NCBI GenBank assembly: GCA_945882755.1
Contig: CAMCWS010000005.1
Coordinates: 1 to 42,949, forward strand
Source: Bordetella parapertussis
Lineage (GTDB): Bacteria; Pseudomonadota; Gammaproteobacteria; Burkholderiales; Burkholderiaceae_C
Direction: 5' to 3'
DNA length: 42,949 bases
The position numbers and the translations under genes are program-made. Below are positions 25,806 to 34,812 of the stretch, in pieces. Within the stretch, counting starts at the first letter, position 1. Each line of letters begins with the position of its first letter. Below the pieces are notes generated by a model. It was not told where the DNA came from. It was given only the letters and a program-made list of their open reading frames with translations, and did no database searches.

Positions 25806-28148
25806 ATGTCAGCCACTACGCCCACTTCTATTGCTCGTTTTCACCATTTCTTAGCGCAAATCACGCGTTTGGTGGATATTGCGCCCACAGAAGCCGAACT
25901 TTTGGCTCAAGCGCGTCAATGCCTGCAGTCCCTGATAAGCCACGATGACTGGTTGCTACCCGAGTTTGCACAGCCCCACCCACAGCATTACCAGCAGTAT
26001 TTGTTGTATGCAGATCCACAAGACCGCTTTTCTGTGGTGAGTTTTGTGGGTGCGCCTCGTGTATCCACGCCTATCCATGACCACACCGTCTGGGGCTTGA
26101 TGGGTATGTTGCGCGGCTCTGAGTTTTGCCAACCCTATAGCCGCATGTCGGATGGACGTTGGGCACCTGCAGGTTTTCAAATCGATATGCTGCCTGGAGA
26201 CATTGAAGCCGTCTCGCCCCGCATCGGGGACGTGCATAAAGTTTGGAATGCCTTAGCCGACCAAGTTTCTGTCAGCATCCATGTGTACGGTGGCAATATC
26301 GGTCAGATGGAATGCAACAGTTACCGAGAAGATGGCTCACGCAGCAAATTGGTGTCAGGCTACGCCAACATCACCACGGCACATGAAGCACCCTTGCACC
26401 CACCTCCAGTTGTTATTGCAACCCCAGCCCCAAGCCCTGCCGTTGCACCAACTGTGCTCGTACCCCTGCCGATAAGTGAAGCGACTTTGCCCACCAGCCA
26501 CCCACCAACTGACGAAACCCCGACACAAGCAGTTGCGACTGAGGCCCCGCACCCCTACGCCGTGACCAGTTACGCACACATCAAGGCGGCGCTGTTGGCC
26601 AAGGAAGAAATTGCGCTTGTGGATGTTCGCGAAGAGGGGTCTTATGCCCAAAGTCATCCTCTGTTTGCCATCAACCTTCCCTATGGGCGCATTGAAGTGG
26701 AAGCATACAGGCGCATACCAAGACGTGACACACCCGTGGTGGTTTATGACAATGGTGAAGGCTTGGCTTTGCAGGCCATTCCCGTGTTTCAACGCATGGG
26801 TTATAGCCAGCTAAGCGTCATGCAAAACGGCTTGGCTGGCTGGGCTGCCGCAGGTGGTGAATTGTTTCGCGATGTCAACGTACCAAGCAAATCGTTCGGT
26901 GAACTGGTGGAAGCGCAACGCAAAACCCCCTCGTTTTCTGCACACGAAGTCAAAGCCTTGCTCGACAGAGGTTCCGACATGGTGCTGTTGGATGCCCGCC
27001 CTTTTGATGAATACCAAACGATGAGCATTCCAGGTGCGGTCAACGTCCCAGGGGGTGAGTTGGTATTAAGGGCACGCTCGCTTGCGCCAAGTCCCACCAC
27101 CCGCATCGTGGTCAACTGTGCAGGTCGCACACGCGGCATCATCGGTGCGCAATCGCTGATCAACTCTGGCATACCCAACCCCGTGTGCGCCTTGCGCAAT
27201 GGCACCATAGGGTGGATGCTTGCAGGATTGGATTTGGTCAAAGGAGCTACCCAGCGTTTTGGCGAAATCTCTGACAACGATCGCAGCAAAGCCGCTGCCT
27301 CTGCCTTGGCCTTGTTGTTCCGCGTAGGTGTGCCCAGGGTTGAGCAGTCCACGGTGAAGCAATGGTTAAGCGAGACTGATCGCAACACCTATGTGTTTGA
27401 TGTTCGTACCCCAGAAGAATATGCCCAAGGTCATTGGCCAGGCGCTATCAGTGCGCCTGGGGGACAGTTGGTGCAAGAAACCGATCACTTCATTGGCGTG
27501 CGAGGTTCGCGTGTGGTGGTCTACGATGATGACGGAGTACGCGCCAGCATGACGGCTTCGTGGTTGGCCCAGATGGGTTGGCAAGTCGCGGTCATCAAAG
27601 ACATCACAAGCCAAGATCTGCAAAGCAAAACCGCAGTTTCAGAAGATGAATTGCCGCTCACGCTTTCGCCCTTGACTGTGGTTGATCCCCCTACCCTCAA
27701 AACATGGCTGGCCAACCGCAGCAACCTGAGCATGGTCATCGATGTGGGCGACAGTGCAACTTATGTCAAACGCCATATCCCAGGTGCTTGGTGGCTGTTG
27801 CGCTCTCAGTTAGCCCAAGACTTCACTCGCGTACACAAAGCCAACCGCTATGTTTTGACCTGTGGAGATGGCCGTGTTTCACGCTATGCCGTGGCAGAGT
27901 TGCAACCCCTGCTGCGCCCCGGCGTGGAGGTTCTTTGGTTACCTGGCGGCAATGCAGCTTGGCAAGCTGCAGGCTTTAGCACCCAACAGGGTGAGTCTTA
28001 TTTGGCCAGTCCGCGCATTGACTGCTACCGCCGCTCTTACGAGGGCAGCGATAACCCAGCACTTGCCATGCAAGCCTATCTGGATTGGGAATCCGGTTTG
28101 GTCGAACAACTCAAACGTGACGGCACACACCACTTTAAGGTGATTTAA
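25806..28148 (+). CDS. Thiol dioxygenase (cupin) fused to four rhodanese domains
   Basis: A 780-residue soluble fusion. Residues 1-190 are a cysteine-dioxygenase-family cupin: iron ligands in HDH (H91, H93) and GDVHKVW (H144), and HYQQYLLYAD, whose Gln-rich form recalls 3-mercaptopropionate dioxygenases. A Pro-rich linker (197-250) leads to four rhodanese modules at about 253-355, 377-480, 512-605 and 625-728. The active-site loops read VVYDNGEG (D315), VNCAGRTRG (C438), VVYDDDGVR (D574) and LTCGDGRVS (C686), so domains 1 and 3 lack the catalytic Cys and domains 2 and 4 keep it. The protein would oxidise a thiol to a sulfinate and pass sulfane sulfur. It starts a small operon with modB and modC. 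Confidence 0.88.
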   Translation: MSATTPTSIARFHHFLAQITRLVDIAPTEAELLAQARQCLQSLISHDDWLLPEFAQPHPQHYQQYLLYADPQDRFSVVSFVGAPRVSTPIHDHTVWGLMGMLRGSEFCQPYSRMSDGRWAPAGFQIDMLPGDIEAVSPRIGDVHKVWNALADQVSVSIHVYGGNIGQMECNSYREDGSRSKLVSGYANITTAHEAPLHPPPVVIATPAPSPAVAPTVLVPLPISEATLPTSHPPTDETPTQAVATEAPHPYAVTSYAHIKAALLAKEEIALVDVREEGSYAQSHPLFAINLPYGRIEVEAYRRIPRRDTPVVVYDNGEGLALQAIPVFQRMGYSQLSVMQNGLAGWAAAGGELFRDVNVPSKSFGELVEAQRKTPSFSAHEVKALLDRGSDMVLLDARPFDEYQTMSIPGAVNVPGGELVLRARSLAPSPTTRIVVNCAGRTRGIIGAQSLINSGIPNPVCALRNGTIGWMLAGLDLVKGATQRFGEISDNDRSKAAASALALLFRVGVPRVEQSTVKQWLSETDRNTYVFDVRTPEEYAQGHWPGAISAPGGQLVQETDHFIGVRGSRVVVYDDDGVRASMTASWLAQMGWQVAVIKDITSQDLQSKTAVSEDELPLTLSPLTVVDPPTLKTWLANRSNLSMVIDVGDSATYVKRHIPGAWWLLRSQLAQDFTRVHKANRYVLTCGDGRVSRYAVAELQPLLRPGVEVLWLPGGNAAWQAAGFSTQQGESYLASPRIDCYRRSYEGSDNPALAMQAYLDWESGLVEQLKRDGTHHFKVI

Positions 28149-28154
28149 CTCCCT

Positions 28155-28844
28155 ATGGATACCGCTTGGGTTGCGCTTGCACTCACCCTGAAAGTCGCGG
28201 GTTGGGCCACTGCCATCAATTTGCTGCTGGGTGTTGCAGTGGGCTATGCCTTGTCGCGTTGGCGTTTCCGTGGTCGTGATGTCATTGACGCCGTACTTAC
28301 TTTACCCATGGTCTTGCCCCCCACAGTGCTGGGCTACTACTTGCTTGTTTTATTGGGTCGCCGTGGTGCGATAGGTCAGTGGTTGCAACAGAACCTTGGC
28401 ATTGAATTGATCTTTACTTGGCAAGGTGCGGTCATTGCTGCCAGTGTGGTGGCCTTTCCACTGGTGTTCAAAGCAGCCCGAGCAGCTTTTGAAAATGTTG
28501 AACCTACGCTAGAGCAAGCCGCACGGGTACTGGGCCTGAGTGAGGTGGCCGTCTTTTTCCGTGTCACGCTGCCTTTGGCTTGGCGAGGTATTTTGTCTGG
28601 CACCCTCTTGGCCTTTGCACGTGCAACCGGCGAATTTGGCGCCACGCTGATGGTGGCTGGCAGCATCGTCGGTGAAACGCAAACCCTGTCTATCGCTGTA
28701 TATGAAGCCGTGCAAGCGGGGCAAGACCAAACTGCCAACTTTTTGGTTCTGGTGACCTCGGTCAGTTGCTTGGCCATACTGTTGGGTGCGGGTTATTTGG
28801 CGCCTGGCCGTATTGCGGGCCAAGCGCAAAGAGGTGAACGATGA
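28155..28844 (+). CDS. modB: Molybdate-type ABC transporter permease
   Basis: A 229-residue inner-membrane permease with five to six helices. LTLPMVLPPTVLGYYLLVLL (46-65) and the EAA loop in AARVLGLSEVAVFFRVTLP (about 121-139) match ModB of the molybdate importer; sulfate and tungstate permeases are close relatives. It begins 6 bases after the dioxygenase-rhodanese gene and overlaps modC (ATGATG). No substrate-binding protein gene (modA) is adjacent. Confidence 0.85.
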   Translation: MDTAWVALALTLKVAGWATAINLLLGVAVGYALSRWRFRGRDVIDAVLTLPMVLPPTVLGYYLLVLLGRRGAIGQWLQQNLGIELIFTWQGAVIAASVVAFPLVFKAARAAFENVEPTLEQAARVLGLSEVAVFFRVTLPLAWRGILSGTLLAFARATGEFGATLMVAGSIVGETQTLSIAVYEAVQAGQDQTANFLVLVTSVSCLAILLGAGYLAPGRIAGQAQRGER

Positions 28845-29524
28845 TGTGGCAAGTCGAGCTGCACAGTCGCTTGGGGAATCAACCCTCTGCTTTCGAGCTT
28901 GACATTGCTTTCACCAGCGATGCGCAACGACTGGTGCTGTTTGGACCGTCGGGTGCAGGCAAGACACAAACATTGATGATGATGGCGGGTTTGAACGCAC
29001 CCCAGCAAGGCAAAGTGGTCTTCAAAGACAAGGTCTTGCTCGACACTCACCGAGGTATTCATCTTCCTGCTCGCCAGCGAGGCCTTGGCTATGTGTTTCA
29101 AGACTATGCGCTGTTTCCGCATTTGACGGTGCGTCAAAACATTGGGTTTGCATTGGCACAAGGTTGGAGCAACCCTTCACCTGCCCACCAAGACCCCGCG
29201 ATTGAGCATTGGACAGAGGTGTTTCAGCTGCAAGCGGTTGCTGACCTGTACCCCGAACAACTCTCAGGTGGTCAGCGCCAACGCACCGCCTTGGCCAGAG
29301 CGCTGGTGGCCAGTCCACAGGCTTTGTTACTCGATGAGCCTTTCGCTGCCATGGACCGCCCATTGCGACAGCGTTTGCGCAGTGAGTTATTGCAACTGCA
29401 AGCAGATTTGTCTTTACCCATGGTGCTCATCACCCATGACGAGGAAGATGTGCAGGCCTTTGCCCAAGAGGTGATTCAAGTGGACAAAGGGCGGGTGCTT
29501 AGCGGCTCCAACCCATCCGACTGA
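28841..29524 (+). CDS. modC: Molybdate-type ABC transporter ATP-binding protein, short form
   Basis: A 227-residue ATPase: Walker A GPSGAGKT (35-42), Q-loop in YVFQDYALFPHLTV, signature LSGGQ (141-145), Walker B ALLLDEPFAAMD (161-172) and the switch His (H199). Canonical ModC has about 350 residues because of a C-terminal TOBE (molybdate-binding) domain; that domain is absent here. A GAGGTGA ribosome site precedes the ATG. Its last 26 bases overlap the convergent cytochrome b gene. Specificity for molybdate rests on ModB similarity and on the molybdenum enzyme genes upstream; tungstate or sulfate remain possible. Confidence 0.82.
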   Translation: MMWQVELHSRLGNQPSAFELDIAFTSDAQRLVLFGPSGAGKTQTLMMMAGLNAPQQGKVVFKDKVLLDTHRGIHLPARQRGLGYVFQDYALFPHLTVRQNIGFALAQGWSNPSPAHQDPAIEHWTEVFQLQAVADLYPEQLSGGQRQRTALARALVASPQALLLDEPFAAMDRPLRQRLRSELLQLQADLSLPMVLITHDEEDVQAFAQEVIQVDKGRVLSGSNPSD

Positions 29525-30077
29525 GCAAGCCATCGCGCTTGACCCACTGGTGCCATACAGCAGCCGATATATGCAAGATGATGATGATCATCATGATAAA
29601 AGCGGAAACTTCATGGATCGTTCCGAAGATCTCCTTACCCACGGTTGAGGGCTCCCACCATTTGGGCAAAGGAAAGCCAAAGAACTTGACGGGGTATTGA
29701 GAAAAACTCGACCCCATGAAACCCGAGACAGGCAGTATGACCATGCACACATACAAAAGCCGATGGGCCCATTGGCTCAGCCTATTTTGAAATTCGGTAT
29801 TGCCGATGGGCGGTGCGGGTACCGAGTGGGTAATACGCCAACCTAAGCGCCACAAAATCAAAAAGCCTAAGCAAATACCGATGGACTTATGCAGGTTGAA
29901 CCACTCAGCACGAATACCTGGCGGATCTTTGGGAATGTCTTCCATCCACAAGCCCAAGCCCAGTTGGTAAAAAAGACCGATGGCCAAGACCCAATGAAGC
30001 ACCACCAACATGCGGTCGTATTGAAGAGGCAAATTGGCTTCGCTAAGGTTGTTGATATTGGCAGAGTCTTGACTCAT
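29499..30077 (-). CDS. Cytochrome b561-type membrane protein
   Basis: A 192-residue four-helix membrane cytochrome. Heme-ligand His candidates are in VLHWVLAIGL (first helix), FNLHKSIGI (second), WAHRLLYV (third) and IIILHISAAVW (fourth). Bacterial cytochrome b561 proteins move electrons between quinone and periplasmic acceptors. It converges on modC and lies beside the PQQ-associated beta-propeller, with which it is probably co-transcribed (34-base gap, same strand). A role in draining electrons from a periplasmic oxidation pathway is likely but not shown. Confidence 0.88.
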   Translation of the reverse strand: MSQDSANINNLSEANLPLQYDRMLVVLHWVLAIGLFYQLGLGLWMEDIPKDPPGIRAEWFNLHKSIGICLGFLILWRLGWRITHSVPAPPIGNTEFQNRLSQWAHRLLYVCMVILPVSGFMGSSFSQYPVKFFGFPLPKWWEPSTVGKEIFGTIHEVSAFIMMIIIILHISAAVWHQWVKRDGLLSRMGWSR

Positions 30078-30111
30078 GAAGGCTTTCAGTAAATTGACAA
30101 ACGCAGGACAA

Positions 30112-31059
30112 CTAGTTAATCACCACGCCCCAAGGTAGTTTGCCTGTTGGGATTTCTTTAACCATTTTGCGGCTGGCAATATCCACCACGCTGACAGAGC
30201 CACTGCGCCCAGAAGCGATGTAGAGTTTTTTCCCATCAGGCGAAAAACCCATGTTCCAAGGACGTTGACCAATGGCGATGTTCTCCACCACCTTGAAGGT
30301 AGCAGTATCTACCATGGACACATTGGCGTCGCCTCCGTTGGTCGCAAACACATAAGTACCGTCTGGCGAGACCGCAACGCCTGCTGTGCGTTTGCCCACA
30401 GACTGTTTGCCCACTACTTTTCGTTCGGTCATATCGATGGCTACCAACAAACTGGCAGACTCGACAGCCACATAGGCTTTTTTACCATCAGGGCTGAATG
30501 CGATGCCGCGTGGACGCTCGCCTACTTTGATGGAAGCTACTTGCTTGCGTTTTTCGATGTCCAACACATCGACAAGATCTGCTTCTTCGGCAGAAACCAG
30601 CATGAGCTTGCCATCAGGACTGAACACACCATGCTCTGGGTTTTTGCCATGAACGGCAATGTCGAACTCCACTTTCAGTCGCTGGGTGTGTATGAAGCTG
30701 ATGCTGTTGGAACCCTCATTGGCAACGCCCAGCCATTCCCCATTGGGCGAGCAGTACACAGCCTCAGGCGATTCACCCAGGGGAACGCGTTGCTCAATCA
30801 CACCCTTCAAAGGGTCAATCACCAACAACTGCGCTTTGGTCTGTTCTGTGACGTAGAGTTTTTTGCTGCCCTTGCAAACAGCCACACCACGCGGTTTACC
30901 ACCTGTCTCCATGGAGGAAACAACGGTATCTGTGGCGATGTCAATGACAGAGATGGTGCCTGCACCCTCATTCGTGGCATAAGCACGGGATTGTGCAAAG
31001 ACTGGGTTGAGAGACAACAACAACAAAGCGGAAAAAGAGAAGCAGTGGATGCGTTTCAT
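30112..31059 (-). CDS. PQQ-dependent-catabolism-associated YVTN beta-propeller protein
   Basis: A 315-residue secreted protein with a signal peptide (CFSFSALLLLSLNPVFAQ) and seven YVTN-type repeats. Repeat marks include GESPEAVYCSPNG, GERPRGIAFSPDGKKAYV, GKRTAGVAVSPDGTYVFATN and GQRPWNMGFSPDGKKLYIAS. The family is repeatedly found with PQQ alcohol dehydrogenase genes; its molecular job is unknown. I chose the ATG at 31059 for the signal peptide; an in-frame ATG 36 bases upstream gives a less natural N-terminus. It sits with cytochrome b561 and near pqqABCDE and xoxF, consistent with that association. Confidence 0.85.
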   Translation of the reverse strand: MKRIHCFSFSALLLLSLNPVFAQSRAYATNEGAGTISVIDIATDTVVSSMETGGKPRGVAVCKGSKKLYVTEQTKAQLLVIDPLKGVIEQRVPLGESPEAVYCSPNGEWLGVANEGSNSISFIHTQRLKVEFDIAVHGKNPEHGVFSPDGKLMLVSAEEADLVDVLDIEKRKQVASIKVGERPRGIAFSPDGKKAYVAVESASLLVAIDMTERKVVGKQSVGKRTAGVAVSPDGTYVFATNGGDANVSMVDTATFKVVENIAIGQRPWNMGFSPDGKKLYIASGRSGSVSVVDIASRKMVKEIPTGKLPWGVVIN

Positions 31060-31155
31060 TGCGAAGACTTTCAAGTCAAAAGAATTTATTGTCAAACTAT
31101 CTTAATTGAATTGAATCCCCCTTAAATTGTTGAGAATACTCAGCTATATTTCAGC

Positions 31156-32586
31156 ATGGACTCAGTTAAAACCCCTGACGCAGAAGACGCAAAAACAAGA
31201 AAAATCAAACGTATTCTTCCATTGATTGTCGGCGTGTCTTTGTTCATGGACCAGCTAGACGCCACGATAGTCAATACCGCGATTCCTGCAATGTCTGTCA
31301 GTCTGGGGGTTACTCCTCTGAGCCTCAAGGCGGTCATGACAAGCTACTTACTGAGCTTGGCAGTCTGCATCACGCTGAGCGGTTGGATGGCCGATCGATT
31401 TGGCTCTCGCCGAGTTTTTGCCAGCGCAGTGGCTTTATTTACCTTCGCATCTTTCTTGTGTGGCATCTCCAATTCTCTTGAGATGTTGATTGCCTCGCGG
31501 GTATTGCAAGGAGTTGCTGCTGCACTCATGATGCCTGTGGGTCGTCTTTTGATCGTGCGAACCTTTGACAAATCAGAACTGCTCAAAGCAATGAATTTTG
31601 TGATCATTCCTGCTTTGATGGGCCCTTTGCTGGGTCCCACGATTGGCGGTTTGATCATTCATTGGTTTTCTTGGCAGATGATTTTTTTCATCAACATCCC
31701 CATTGGGATTGCTATTTTGTATTTGGTCAAAGACTATGTTCCGCAATACCAAAGTGAGGAGAAGAAGTCATTTGATTTTTGGGGCTTCTTGCTGTTTGGA
31801 ACGGGCTTTGGTCTTCTGACGTGGATGCTGGATCTGGTTGGCAACAATCACCCCAATTTCGCCTTGATCATCCCAGGTGGGATGATTTCGCTGCTCATGA
31901 TTGGCTGCTATGTTCTGTATTCCCAAAGAGCCTCCTCACCCTTGCTGAACTTAAAGTTGTTCAAAATTCGAACATTTCGGGTTTCTGTTCTTGGAGGGTT
32001 TTTTAGCCGCTTAGGGCTGGGAGCCCTGCCTTTCCTTCTGCCGTTTTTTTACCAAATCGGCTTGGGTTTTCCAGCATGGAAGGCCGGATTACTGACCATT
32101 CCGACCGCCCTTGCTGCCATCAGCATGAAGGTTTTTTCATCCAAAGTTTTAGCCACCTTGGGGTACAAAAGGGTGTTGATTTTGAACACAGCTTTGATCG
32201 CAATGACTTTCGGTATTTATGCCTTCATTGACGCACAAACTTCGGTGGGATTCATTTTGCTAATCAACCTCTGCATGGGCTTGTTCAGTTCACTGCAAAT
32301 GGCCAGTATCAATTCAATGGCTTTTGCAGACATTTCTAAAAACAGCGCCAGCATGGCAAGCACCATCAGCAGTTCAATGCAACAAATGACCATGAATTTT
32401 GGCTTGGCCAGTGGCGCTTTGATCGCTGGGTTTTTTCTGCAAAATATGGAAAACAGCAACCCTGAAGAAACCATCGTCGCCGTTCAGCACGCTTTTTTGG
32501 CGCTGGGGCTTATGACTGCGGCTTCAGTGGTGTGGTTTTTGTACCTGCGCAAAGACGATGGTGCGCAAATCGCTGGGCGCCCATAA
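31156..32586 (+). CDS. MFS transporter, DHA2/EmrB type
   Basis: A 476-residue membrane protein with about fourteen helices, the DHA2 drug/proton antiporter layout. Motif D1 is seen in SLFMDQLDATIVNTAIPAM (about 28-46) and motif A in GWMADRFGSRRVF (about 76-88). Motif C lies in the fifth helix with GPLLGPTIGG. Such proteins usually export toxic compounds together with an EmrA-type adaptor, which is not present here. It is divergent from the beta-propeller gene and convergent with pqqE, so it may be an independent unit. Link to PQQ metabolism, for example export of an oxidised product, is speculative. Confidence 0.88.
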   Translation: MDSVKTPDAEDAKTRKIKRILPLIVGVSLFMDQLDATIVNTAIPAMSVSLGVTPLSLKAVMTSYLLSLAVCITLSGWMADRFGSRRVFASAVALFTFASFLCGISNSLEMLIASRVLQGVAAALMMPVGRLLIVRTFDKSELLKAMNFVIIPALMGPLLGPTIGGLIIHWFSWQMIFFINIPIGIAILYLVKDYVPQYQSEEKKSFDFWGFLLFGTGFGLLTWMLDLVGNNHPNFALIIPGGMISLLMIGCYVLYSQRASSPLLNLKLFKIRTFRVSVLGGFFSRLGLGALPFLLPFFYQIGLGFPAWKAGLLTIPTALAAISMKVFSSKVLATLGYKRVLILNTALIAMTFGIYAFIDAQTSVGFILLINLCMGLFSSLQMASINSMAFADISKNSASMASTISSSMQQMTMNFGLASGALIAGFFLQNMENSNPEETIVAVQHAFLALGLMTAASVVWFLYLRKDDGAQIAGRP

Positions 32587-32630
32587 ACAGCTCTTGCCAA
32601 GCGCTGCCATGGGCCCAAGGTCTGTTGTGC

Positions 32631-33779
32631 TTATTCCACCTTGCTCAATTTTTTCGAATTGATAGCGTCGCGGAAAATCAAAGGCTTGACCTCTATGCGC
32701 TTTTCATCGGGCAATTGGGCCAACGCAACAGCATCCAGAACCACTTGGTGATGCGGTGATTTGTCACACACAGGATCTGCATTTTCAGCCTCCCCTGTCA
32801 ACATCAATGCCTGACAACGACAACCACCAAGGTCTTTGGCTTTTTCGGGGCAACTGCTGCAAGGCTCTTTCATCCAAGCATCGCCTCTGTAGAAGTTAAA
32901 TGGCTTGGATTCGTACCAAATTTCTTTGACCGATGTATTTTTGACGTTGGGAAACTCCAAGTGTTTGATCATCTTGGCGGTATGGCATGGCAAGGCAGTT
33001 CCATCCGGCGTGATGGTTAAGAAGATATTTCCCCATCCATTCATGCATTTTTTGGGTCGGGTTTCGTAGTAATCAGGCACCACGAAAAAGATTTTCAACT
33101 TATCGCCTAATTTTTCTCTGTACTCGTTTGTGATGCGTTCTGCACGAATCAACTGTTCGCGGCTTGGCATCAGACCATCACGGTTGAGTTGGGCCCAAGA
33201 GTAATACTGGCTGTTGGCCAATTCAAGGTATTCAGCGCCTAAATCGACAGCCAACTCGATGATCTTGTCGATGTAATCGATATTGAGACGATGCACCACA
33301 CAGTTTAAAACCATGGGCCATCCATTGGACTGGATCAACTCTGCAGCTTTTTTCTTCAATGCAAAAGTTTTGGTGTGGGACAAAAAATCATTCAATTCTC
33401 TGGTGGAGTCTTGGAATGACAATTGAACATGGTCCAAACCCGCCAGCTTCAAGGCCTTGGCTCGCTCGGGGGTAAAGCCAATGCCTGAAGTGAGTAAGTT
33501 GGTATAGAAACCCAGCTTATGCGCTTCTGCAACCAATTCCTCAAGGTCATCGCGAACCAAGGGTTCACCGCCGGAAAATCCACATTGAACGCTGCCAGCT
33601 GCACGCGCATCTCGCAAAACACGAATCCACTCTTGGGTTGTGAGCTCTGGGCCGTGCTGTGCAAAGTCAACAGGGTTGTAGCAAAACACACAATGCAAAG
33701 GACACGCATAGGTGACCTCAGCCAAAAGCCACAGGGGTGGTCCAACCGCTTGGTCTGCAATCACAGTCGTTGATGTCAT
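32631..33779 (-). CDS. pqqE: PQQ biosynthesis radical SAM protein PqqE
   Basis: A 382-residue radical SAM enzyme that joins the Glu and Tyr side chains of PqqA. The cluster motif is CPLHCVFC (C26, C30, C33), followed by SGGEPLVR. The C-terminal SPASM-type region has [40 protein letters not shown] and [10 protein letters not shown], which bind two auxiliary clusters. The ATG at 33779 overlaps the pqqD stop (ATGA); an in-frame GTG further up lies inside pqqD. It is the last gene of the pqq operon and converges on the MFS gene. Confidence 0.97.
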   Translation of the reverse strand: MTSTTVIADQAVGPPLWLLAEVTYACPLHCVFCYNPVDFAQHGPELTTQEWIRVLRDARAAGSVQCGFSGGEPLVRDDLEELVAEAHKLGFYTNLLTSGIGFTPERAKALKLAGLDHVQLSFQDSTRELNDFLSHTKTFALKKKAAELIQSNGWPMVLNCVVHRLNIDYIDKIIELAVDLGAEYLELANSQYYSWAQLNRDGLMPSREQLIRAERITNEYREKLGDKLKIFFVVPDYYETRPKKCMNGWGNIFLTITPDGTALPCHTAKMIKHLEFPNVKNTSVKEIWYESKPFNFYRGDAWMKEPCSSCPEKAKDLGGCRCQALMLTGEAENADPVCDKSPHHQVVLDAVALAQLPDEKRIEVKPLIFRDAINSKKLSKVE

Positions 33780-34054
33780 AGTTTTACCCACCCTTGCTTC
33801 ATGGCGATGTCTAAAAACCCCAGCACCTCTTTTTGTAAGCCCGTGGCTTCAAACGCAGTTTCCAGCTCGGTAATGAGCGCTTGCATGGTCTTTTCGCCAT
33901 CGAGCCGTTTCAGGATCTCGCCGGCACTGGTGTTGAGTTTGACCATGCCTTCCGGATACAGCAGGACCCAAGATTGTTGAACCTCTTCCCATTGCAACCG
34001 AAACATGGAAGCCACAGAAGGCTTACTGATTAACAAGTCGTCATCGGACATCAT
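33776..34054 (-). CDS. pqqD: PqqA-binding chaperone PqqD
   Basis: A 92-residue winged-helix peptide-recognition protein that presents PqqA to PqqE. It shows [26 protein letters not shown] followed by [18 protein letters not shown], a good match to PqqD (the longer quoted piece is split here by wing and helix). Two adjacent ATG codons at 34054 and 34051 overlap the pqqC stop; either may be used. A longer upstream open frame lies inside pqqC. Tight packing with pqqC and pqqE indicates one transcript. Confidence 0.93.
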   Translation of the reverse strand: MMSDDDLLISKPSVASMFRLQWEEVQQSWVLLYPEGMVKLNTSAGEILKRLDGEKTMQALITELETAFEATGLQKEVLGFLDIAMKQGWVKL

Positions 34055-34812
34055 TTTTTGGGACCTGTAATTTGAACCTTGCACTGATCCAGCATGATGG
34101 CGTCTGCCAAAGACCACAACACATCCAATTTGAACTGCAAAATTTCTAACGCACGTTCTTGCAATGCACGGGTCTGACTGAAGTAATTCAAGGTAAAGCT
34201 CAAACCATGGGCGACATCGCGGCGAGCCTGGGTTAATCGATTTTTAAAGTATTTCAAGGCAACCGCGTCCACCCAAGGGTACTGTTCTGGCCAAGTGTCA
34301 ATTCGCTGCTGGTGTATGTGAGGCGCAAAAAGTTCGGTCAAACTGGAGGCCACCGCTTCTTGCCAAGAGTGGCGTCTTGCAAAATTCACGTAGGCATCCA
34401 CGGCAAAACGGCTGGCTGGCGCAACGTAGCGCAGAGACACCACATCGTCACGGCTCAAACCGACAGCTTGGCCTAACTGTATCCATGCCTCTATACCGCC
34501 CTCGTCTTTGATGCCGTTGAGCTCAAAACCATCGTGGTCAAGGATGCGCAATATCCACTCTCGACGGATTTCACTGTCGTTGCAGTTGGACAAAATCGCA
34601 GCGTCCTTGATGGGGATAGAGATTTGATAGTAAAACCGATTGGCAACCCAGCCCCGCAATTGCTCTGCAGAAAGCTTGCCCTCTGCCATCATGACGTGAA
34701 AAGGATGGTGGATGTGGTAACTGGTGCTTTTGCCTCTGAGCAAGGATTCAAACTCTTCCTTGCCCCAAGGTTCGCGCGGGTCGTTGAACACCTCAATTGC
34801 AACGTTTCTCAT
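34051..34812 (-). CDS. pqqC: Pyrroloquinoline-quinone synthase PqqC
   Basis: A 253-residue helical oxidase that performs the final ring closure and oxidation to PQQ. Landmarks are [42 protein letters not shown] and [20 protein letters not shown], which include the active-site His, Arg and Tyr residues of PqqC. Length is typical. Its ATG overlaps the pqqB stop (4 bases). Confidence 0.97.
   Translation of the reverse strand: MRNVAIEVFNDPREPWGKEEFESLLRGKSTSYHIHHPFHVMMAEGKLSAEQLRGWVANRFYYQISIPIKDAAILSNCNDSEIRREWILRILDHDGFELNGIKDEGGIEAWIQLGQAVGLSRDDVVSLRYVAPASRFAVDAYVNFARRHSWQEAVASSLTELFAPHIHQQRIDTWPEQYPWVDAVALKYFKNRLTQARRDVAHGLSFTLNYFSQTRALQERALEILQFKLDVLWSLADAIMLDQCKVQITGPKK

Noticed and set aside
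30265..31125. A 286-codon plus-strand open frame opposite the YVTN beta-propeller gene
   Set aside because: Repeat structure on the minus strand explains the long antisense frame; the translated protein has no motif.
32587..32630. GGGCCC palindrome between the MFS gene and pqqE as a bidirectional terminator
   Set aside because: The stem is short and no T-run follows on either strand, so I cannot support a terminator.
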